A DNA stretch of 64,000 nucleotides, taken from assembly GCF_019393635.1 (NCBI RefSeq), contig NC_057862.1, positions 261,158,441 to 261,222,440 of the forward strand. Reading direction: 5' to 3'. The DNA comes from Dromiciops gliroides (Eukaryota; Chordata; Mammalia; Microbiotheria; Microbiotheriidae). Both the position numbers and the translations under genes were made by a program. The first letter of the stretch is position 1; each line of letters starts with the position of its first letter. The notes under the pieces are model-generated. The model was not told the origin of the DNA. It saw only the letters and a list, made by a program, of their open reading frames with translations, and searched no databases. Of this stretch, positions 56,780 to 64,000 are shown piece after piece.

Positions 56780-58110
56780 AGGTCATAGATTTCTTAATTT
56801 CTAAAAAGTTTATAAGTAAATTTTGGGGGGAGGAGGAGTTTGAAATCCAGTCCCATAGACATTCACCACAACTGCATGTGTGCACACACATACAACCACT
56901 GTGTTAATAGCATTATCTTTTTTTCAGTGCTCATACTTACCTGGACATTTCCATTACAGATAAATGCATGTTCATTTTCCCTCTGCATTTCTGCCTACAA
57001 AAACATTCTTTAGCCATAAGAAGCCAAGTAGGCACTTCCAGGGACCTGAAGGGGAAAGCCTTGAAAAGGGATAGTGCCGTCACCCCGACATGGTGGACAT
57101 GCTGTCATGGATCACTGTGTGCAGAAGAAAGGAATTGGGGCAGGAGTAGTGATAACTGAGGGTATGGGAAGGGGAGCATTGGGGAGATGGACTGAATTCA
57201 TGTTCCTTTCTTCCAGTAGGGGATGCTCTTAGCCATAGGGAGAGAGAAAAGCTGGGTCTGTATTCTGTACAACCTCTTTTCTTCAGGACAATAGTAATTG
57301 CAGAGATTTGCAGCCCTGGTTCAATAATTCTATCCTGAGTCACCTTACCAACCTGTCATTAAGACTGACATTCCATCACTCCTGCCTCTGTGACCAAATC
57401 AAGTCCTTCATGAAAAAGACCAGGACTTCTTATCTAGCCCATATATTTTCCACACTGAAAAACACTTAATGGGGGATTGTCTCCATGAGCATAATTTTTG
57501 TAGATTCAGAGCTTTTTCTCCTCTCCCCTTTATTCTTTTGTCCCTCTCCACCTCCTATCTCTTTCCCTTTTCATGGCTTTTGAAATTTTGATTTTTACAT
57601 AAGGTGCTGTTTACTTTTAAATAAAGCATAAAGAACAAAGGTTCTCTTTGACAGAGAAGCAATGACTAATTTTCCTTTGTGGGGTCAGAAAAACATAACA
57701 ACAGATTTGTTACTGTTCAGGAGTATTGCACTCATAAGTTACTTATCTTTATTCATGTCACAAACATAGATCAGATGGCAAAACCTGTTCCACAGAAATA
57801 GGCATTTTAATCCCTCCCTGATTTTAGGCTTGTAGGTACCTAACGAGTACAGGGAGCCATTCAGCTTCCTATAAGCACATCTTATTTTCTTGCCTCTGAT
57901 TTTGGTTTGCCATTTATTGTCTTATAATTTATTTCCCATTGCCCTCCTACTTTATTCAGAGGAATAAATAATAAGATAGAATAATCTTAAAAATAGAATA
58001 AGATTCAGGGGAAGCCCTGGATTTTTAATTATTTAATTATCATGCCTACATGTAGCTTATTTGTCCTAGTAAAAATCTAAACATCAGATGAGGGGGGGAT
58101 TTATGTAAAG
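56780..58110. other. Downstream of EXD2, unassigned
   Basis: No clear gene or repeat, apart from a second AATAAA at 57620-57625 and short CA tracts near 56880. Confidence 0.5.
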
Positions 58111-58605
58111 CATTTTATTAACCTTAAAGCACTATACAAATGGGCACTATTATTATTATTATTATTACTAGTAGTAATAGTGGTGGTGGTAAATAGGAAA
58201 ACTAGGGTTGAATTTAGGTTCATTGCTTTAATAGCTATTACCTTGATTTATAACATCCTTAAGCATAATGATGTTACATTACTTCAGTAAATCATTATTT
58301 ATAAAATTACAGGCTTTCAGAGTTGAAAGTCATCTAAGTCCAACCCCAACCTGAATGGGATGACCCTTTCCACAATCCCTGATGAAGTCACATTTAGACA
58401 AATCTAATTTTGGGAAGCGTTTCTCCTTATTTCTAAGTGAAATCTACCTCTCTGTAGGCTCTAAGCTTCAGTCTTGTAAAATGTAAAATGGAGAAACTGA
58501 GACTCAGATTGTGACTTGCCCATATTTTCAAGCAGATGTAAGTGGGGACTTGAAGTCAGCCATCTTGATTCTGAAGAACAATGCTCTTTACATTACACTA
58601 TGTGT
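58110..58605 (-). mobile_element. MIR/THER1-type fragments
   Basis: CATTTTATTAACCTTAAAGC with (ATT)n, and GAGTTGAAAGTCATCTAAGTC to GGAGAAACTGAGACTCAG; two pieces. Confidence 0.6.
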
Positions 58606-59099
58606 AATTTGAGGGATGCTAGAAGGTAATAAAAATTCTCATATTATTCACTTCATTGGGTTAAGACATTGAAAATCTCTATAAAAATGCATGGCATTTT
58701 ATTTTCCTGGCATGATAGCACACCAGGTTCCTGTCACTTACCCCCATATCTTAGGAAGAATTTGTTTATCCAATTATCCAGTGAATTAGTAGGATCCTGA
58801 GGACTATAATAGAGGATGGGGCAGATTAATTTTTCTGGAGTACAGAGAAAGGAAAATCTAGATTTCAGGGACCTGGGCATTTAAGGGACAGTCAGGTGAA
58901 GTTGACTCTCTGTAGAGGCAGGGAAGGGGATTGATCATGGTGGTAAAGGGAGTTGCCAAAATATAAGAAGTGGGGGAAATGAAAAAGATTGGAGAGTTAT
59001 ACTAACTTTTGTGAATTTTGCAATTTCCCAGGGCTAGGCCTAATTGGAAGTCTCTGTTTACTATGGATAATTTCCCAAGTGGATAGTGCTTTTAGTCAT

Positions 59100-59360
59100 A
59101 ATTGAGAATAATAATATTAGCTAACATTTATATAGTGCTTACTATGTGCCAAGAATTTTGCAAATATTTCATTTGGTCCACACAACAATCCTAGGAGGTA
59201 GGTGCTGCTATCTCCATTTTACAAATGAGGAAACTGAGGCAAAGAGGTTAATTGACTTGCCCAGTGTCGCAGCTAGTAAGTGTCTGAGGCCAGATTTGAA
59301 CTCATATTTTCCTTAGTCCAGGTCTGAGCTCTATCCATTCTACCACCCAGCTTCCCCAGT
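59100..59360 (-). mobile_element. MIR, nearly complete
   Basis: TTATATAGTGCTTACTATG, CATTTTACAAATGAGGAAAC, TAGTAAGTGTCTGAGG, CTATCCATTCTACCACCC in MIR order. Confidence 0.85.
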
Positions 59361-59364
59361 CCAT

Positions 59365-59890
59365 CAATATAAGTTGGATCAACATTTATTAAGCACTTAC
59401 TATATTCCAGGAATAGGACAGAACTTAGTTTGTGGGCTGGTAAATCAGATTGTTCCCTTTTGTCAAATATGATGCTGTCTGATTTAAGTCATTCAACAAG
59501 TACTTATTAAGGACCTACTGTGTGCTAGGGACATTGCTAGGCCCTGGGAGGATACAAAAACAAAAAAATAATAATTCCTACTTTTCAGAGAGTTTACATC
59601 CTTATACATCATGTACGTTTATACAAAACAAATACAAAATTCAGGTATTTAAATAAAGGTGGTTGGTGGGAAGGTGGCAGTCACTTGCTGTTGGGGGATC
59701 AGGGAAAACTTCACATAAAAAGAAGGTGGGGTCTTAGATTCTATGAGGCAGAGGTAAGAAGGGAACATATTCCATCTATGAAGAATAGAGAGGGCAAAGG
59801 CACATGAGACAGAATGCCATATGTGAGGAACAGAAAGGCCAGTTTGGCCAGATACTAGAGTGTAGGTAGGGGAATACTATGTTATGAGAT
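59365..59890 (-). mobile_element. L2-like relic
   Basis: Two tail-like segments (TTATTAAGCACTTACTATA, TTATTAAGGACCTACTG), then antisense L2-like body. Edges uncertain. Confidence 0.5.
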
Positions 59891-60246
59891 GTTAAAGAAA
59901 AAAATATCAATATTGTTCTCTGCATTTAGGCACCAGTCTGCCAGAAACTATTTTAATTTACTGTTATTCTAATATCTAAGCATATCTAGCCGAGAGACAG
60001 TGAGCAAGAGCCAAACCGGCATAGTCCCATGTCAATCACCCCTAAGCTGTCATGTCCTCAGACATGACTTTACCCCAAGAAGATTTGAGGTAAAATTTAT
60101 AGGAACCTTGAACAAGGAAAATATCAGAATAGGTTAAAAATGTTCTAAAATAAGTCACTGCTTAGCTCCTTCATTGACTTACAGAATCGAAAGGAAAGAC
60201 CACCTTCCTTTCCTCATTATCAATTTCTTTTAAATAATCAAAGAAG

Positions 60247-60397
60247 GGGGCAGCTGGGTGGTGAAGTGGATAGAGCACCGGCCCTGGATTCAGGAGGACC
60301 TCAGTTCAAATCCGGCCTCAGACACTTGACACTTACTAGCTGTGTGACCCTGGGCAAGTCACTTAACCCTAATTGCCACACCAAAAAGAAAAAAAAA
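60247..60397 (+). mobile_element. SINE
   Basis: Duplication AATCAAAGAAG at 60236-60246 and 60398-60408. Confidence 0.93.
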
Positions 60398-60409
60398 ATC
60401 AAAGAAGGC

Positions 60410-60880
60410 ACTTCTGATGCCAGGGGGGGTTAATTCACAATAGTTAACATTAATTATTTTTGTTAATCCATTTTCCTAAGAAAGGCCTATTGTTCTCTAC
60501 CTAATCTGAGTTCAAACAGGGAATTCTGGAAAGGACTTTTTGAATGGAGAAAATACTATTTATGTTTTCAGTTTTATTAAAACAGAATGGTTTTTGTTTT
60601 GTTTTTATTTTTTAATATGCTTCCAAAGAGGCTAGAAAGATAGATTGGGCCAAAGTTGCAATGGACTTTCAAAGCTGTGCAGAGAATCATTGGGCAGTTG
60701 CAGGGAAAATGGAAGGGGCTCTTTCACTAACAACCACAAGTTTGTTTTTTCTTCCATGAGTCCTGCTGAGCCCTTTTGCCAATATCTGTATGACTGCCTG
60801 GACTTGAAAATGGGACTCACTGGAATGTCCGGGGGTTACACGTCTAGCAAATTTCTAGAAAAGTCCAAGCCTCAAGGTAG
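60410..60880. other. Unassigned intergenic sequence
   Basis: Nothing recognised. Confidence 0.5.
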
Positions 60881-60883
60881 TGG

Positions 60884-61031
60884 GGTTTTTTGTTTGGTTT
60901 TTTTTGGTAGGGCAATGAGGGTTAAGTGACTTGCCCAGGGTCACGCAGCTAGTAAGTGTCAAGTGTCTGAGATCGGATTTGAACTCAGGTCCTCCTTGAA
61001 TCCAGGGCCGGTGCTTTATCCACTGTGCCAC
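60884..61031 (-). mobile_element. SINE lacking its last 12 bp
   Basis: T/G run, GGGCAATGAGGG to CACTGTGCCA; 5' truncated; imperfect duplication CTCAAGGTAG / TTCAAGGTAG. Confidence 0.9.
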
Positions 61032-61264
61032 TTCAAGGTAGTTCTATACAACTAGATTCCTATATTCTCTGGGATAAAAGTGGCATATGTGAAGGTATTG
61101 GGGAAGTTGTGTGTCTAGCAAAACCCAATTCATTTTCCTTTTGAGAACAGTCCAGACCACAGGCTAGTCCTCTAGTACTGGATAACTATATAGGACCCTG
61201 GGGAAAGGAGGGATTCTTCAGAGGAAAAGAATGCTATCAGTTGTCTATGAGAAGGGGAGGGAAG

Positions 61265-61508
61265 GAAGGAATAAGCATTACTGTAGCATTTGCCACATGC
61301 CAAGCTTTACTGTGCTGAGTGCTTTGTCCTTACAACAACACTGCAAGGTAGGTGCTGTTATTATTTCCATTTTACAGTTCAGGAAACTGGGGCAAACCGA
61401 GCTTAAGTGACTTCCACACAGCTAGTAAGTGTCTGAAGCCGGATTTGAACTCATGTCTTTTGGACTCCAGATTCAGCATTCTTTATCTGTTGTACCACCA
61501 GCTGCCTT
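61265..61508 (-). mobile_element. MIR-type SINE
   Basis: GCATTTGCCACATGCCAAGC, CATTTTACAGTTCAGG, GTGTCTGAAGCCGG, TTGTACCACCAGCTGCC. Confidence 0.8.
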
Positions 61509-61525
61509 CTAAGATCTATTCATTG

Positions 61526-61684
61526 TTTTTTGGTTTTTTGGTTTTTTTTAGTGAGGCAATTGGAGTTAAGTGACTTGCCCAGGGTCACACAGCTAGTAAG
61601 TGTTAAGTGTCTGAGGCCGGATTTGAACTCAGGTACTCCTGACTCCAGGCCAATGCTCTATCCACTGCACCACCTAGCTGCCCC
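61526..61684 (-). mobile_element. SINE
   Basis: 13-bp duplication GATCTATTCATTG / GATCTATTAATTG at 61513-61525 and 61685-61697. Confidence 0.93.
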
Positions 61685-62067
61685 GATCTATTAATTGTTT
61701 ATGCATTTTATTAATTTCTCTGGGGTGAAATGAAGGCTACTTTGTACCCCGCCGCCCCCCACCCCGAAAAGAGCCATACAGAGGAGTTTGTTTTTTTCTT
61801 GTCAAAATAGCAATATGGAAATGAGTTTGGTCAGCAGGATAGGTGTGGTGACTTGCTTCATCTTGGCTGACAGCTCTGAAGGACCCTGACCTCTTGTAAG
61901 TAGACCTTTTTATGCCCATAGAGACCAGGATGAAGGTGTAGGCAACAGTGTCAGATATAAAAGAGGTGTCAAGAAGGATGAGGTCTGAGAAAAGAACATC
62001 AGATTTGGTGATGAAGTAATCATTGGTGACTGAAGAGAGCAATTTCACTTGAGTTAGGAGGTTGCAA

Positions 62068-62295
62068 TGATGGAAATAAGCATTTATTAAGCACCTGGTC
62101 TGGACTAGGCACTGTGCTCAACACTTTATCTCATTTGATTCTCACAGCCACCCTGGAAGGGGCTATTATTATCCCTGTTTTACAGTTGTGGAAACTGGGG
62201 CCAACAGAAGTGGGTCTCAATAACGAGTAATTGAACTCGGGTCTTCCTGACTTTGGGTCCAGCACTCTATCCATTGCACCACCTAGCTGTCTTTC
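62068..62295 (-). mobile_element. MIR-type SINE
   Basis: GCATTTATTAAGCACCTGG, ATCTCATTTGATTCTCACAG, CTATCCATTGCACCACC. Confidence 0.8.
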
Positions 62296-62299
62296 AAAG

Positions 62300-63307
62300 G
62301 CAGGAAGAAGGGGACAAGGAAAGACTAAATTTTTGAGGAGTCCCACTGAGAAAAGGAGTGGAGATGTAGGGCAATAGGTTGAGGGGATTATAGGGGCTAG
62401 TTAAGGTGTTTTAGGGATAGGGGAGACTTGAGCAATTGTGGGGGAAGGAGGGACGACAGAGGGCAAAATCTGCATGAGAATCTCCAAATGGAAGGGCCAC
62501 CTGTTTAGAGGAAGAGATGAGAGAGTTGAGTGTGTTTTGAGTTTTCTCCATAGCAAGGTCCTCAGCTGGTGCAAGGAGGTGGTTAAGCTTTCTATACACA
62601 TCTATTTGTACTCCTTAGGGTTCTTTATTTGCTGCTGTTACTTCTGTTAGAGGGTAACCCTATTGTCATTCTGGTAACATAAGCTTCCAAGTTGCCCAGC
62701 AGAGGTCTGGGTCAGCATTATTAAACATGATTTGTGATACAGCAGCTTTCTGCATTTGATACTTATTACATGTACTTCCTTGTTCCTAAAAAAAAAAATA
62801 GTGGTGCTCAGGCCAGAGTGCCAGGGCAGGGTTGGGATTCTTACCGTTCATGCTGATCCATTAAATTCTGGATAAGAATCAGAAATCTGAGCTTAGTTGG
62901 CCAAAGGGATGGGGAGGAGTCTTAAGTTGTGTTTTCCTTTTGGGGTTCTCTGAGCTTCATTTGATTATATTCTCTTTGGGTCAGCATTTCCCCGTTTTGC
63001 AGGTCATTGAGCTGATATTTCTCACCCACTCCCTCTTTTTTTTTTTAAACTACTACTCTTCAAGGGCTACTTTGTACACCATTTCTGTCAGAACTCCTCC
63101 CACTATTCCATCTCTGCCCAGCCTGAATGGGGGGAAGAAAGCACAAATGAGATGAAGAGGAGGAGGAGGAGGAGGGAGAAGCACCATGCCCATCTCCTTT
63201 ATGTATCTGACATGTAATTTCAGTAGTGGAGTGCACTCTCTAAAGGTTTCTGCCTGTCAGAAAACTAGTCTTAGCTCAGTTATGCCTGAGCAAGTTAGTC
63301 TCCGTTA
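62300..63307. other. Unassigned; (GAG)n tract at 63155-63175
   Basis: Nothing recognised apart from a short purine microsatellite. Confidence 0.5.
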
Positions 63308-63323
63308 AAAAATAGGGGAAGAG

Positions 63324-63470
63324 GGGGCAGCTAGGTGGCACAGTGGATAGAGCACCGGCCCTGGAGTCAGGAGTACCTGAGTTCAGATCTGGCCTCAGAC
63401 ACTTAACACACACTTACTAGCTGTGTGACCCTGGGCAAGTCACTTAACCCCAATTGCCTCACTTAAAAAA
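63324..63470 (+). mobile_element. SINE
   Basis: Perfect 16-bp duplication AAAAATAGGGGAAGAG at 63308-63323 and 63471-63486. Confidence 0.94.
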
Positions 63471-63941
63471 AAAAATAGGGGAAGAGAAGAATAAAGTCCC
63501 TATCCTTCATTTCTTACATTATAAGGCTGAATAATAGAGGTCTAGGATAGTAAGGATGCTGGTATGGCTCCATTTTAGGGAAGGAAAAATGGAAAGAAGA
63601 AAGACTAGACCTATCGGTGTTGACAAACATCCCTATGTAGACCGAATAAATGACAGAAGCACCAAAAAAATGGTAAGCGGTAGTTTAAGATATTACCCAC
63701 TCCCCAAACCATTTTTTCCCCCATTGTGTCTCTGAGAGTACTTACTGGTAAAGCTCAGAGTCGTGAGATGGTACTGTGTGGATCCTCAGCTTTATCATTA
63801 TTTAGTTTTCCTGAAATGTATTGAAAATTGGACTTGGTATCCAGTCATTTAAGAGTAGAAAAGTTGGGTGACCAGGATGTAAACATTCATGCATTTTGAA
63901 AAATAAGCTCCCAAGTCACACTGAGTTTGTGAACCATATGA

Positions 63942-63944
63942 TGA

Positions 63945-63967
<23 letters not shown>
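63942..63967. repeat. (TA)n microsatellite
   Basis: Perfect TA run joining the T run of the next SINE. Confidence 0.95.
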
Positions 63968-63975
<8 letters not shown>

Positions 63976-64000
63976 GCAGGGCAATGGGGGTTAAGTGACT
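63968..64000 (-). mobile_element. SINE 3' end, runs off window end
   Basis: T run then GCAGGGCAATGGGGGTTAAG; cut by the window edge. Confidence 0.88.

Overview
This window looks like nuclear DNA from a marsupial. It is AT-rich and CpG-poor, and it is packed with short tRNA-derived CORE-type SINEs (MAR1/WSINE-like), marsupial-type L1 3' ends, L2, CR1/L3, MIR/THER1 relics, small hAT elements and solo LTRs. The species cannot be fixed from sequence alone. I found one real protein-coding gene, EXD2, on the + strand.

Region 1-23,250 is intergenic and almost wholly made of transposable elements, many nested. Highlights are a composite half-L1 (HAL1-like) element at 4396-6668, a site hit twice by retrotransposition (3312-4070), an L1 carrying a solo LTR (11,756-13,330), a full-length U6 snRNA pseudogene fused to L1 (17,019-17,985), and an old L2 of about 4 kb (17,990-22,060) split by an antisense L1 and by a solo LTR. 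A third solo LTR (22,413-23,031) ends about 250 bp before the EXD2 CpG island.

Region 23,280-56,780 is EXD2: a CpG-island promoter and non-coding exon 1, then eight coding exons from 29,644 to 55,622. They join in phase into a 620-residue protein, with an N-terminal membrane anchor, a DEDDy 3'-5' exonuclease domain, and a C-terminal Cys-rich HNH-like domain. All eight introns have GT..AG borders. The introns hold SINEs (mostly antisense), L1 3' ends, a second HAL1-like copy on the minus strand, MITEs and a CR1/L3 relic. Intron 1 begins with four diverged tandem units in a long stop-free frame. A SINE lies 20 bp before exon 6, in the splice-acceptor tract.

Region 56,780-64,000 lies downstream of EXD2. 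It holds MIR and SINE copies, L2-like relics and unassigned sequence, with no second gene visible. No CRISPR, operon or bacterial feature is present. I did not find a new multi-gene system; the novel-looking signals are in the structure of the repeats and in how they touch EXD2. Family names rest on recalled consensus sequences and were not searched.
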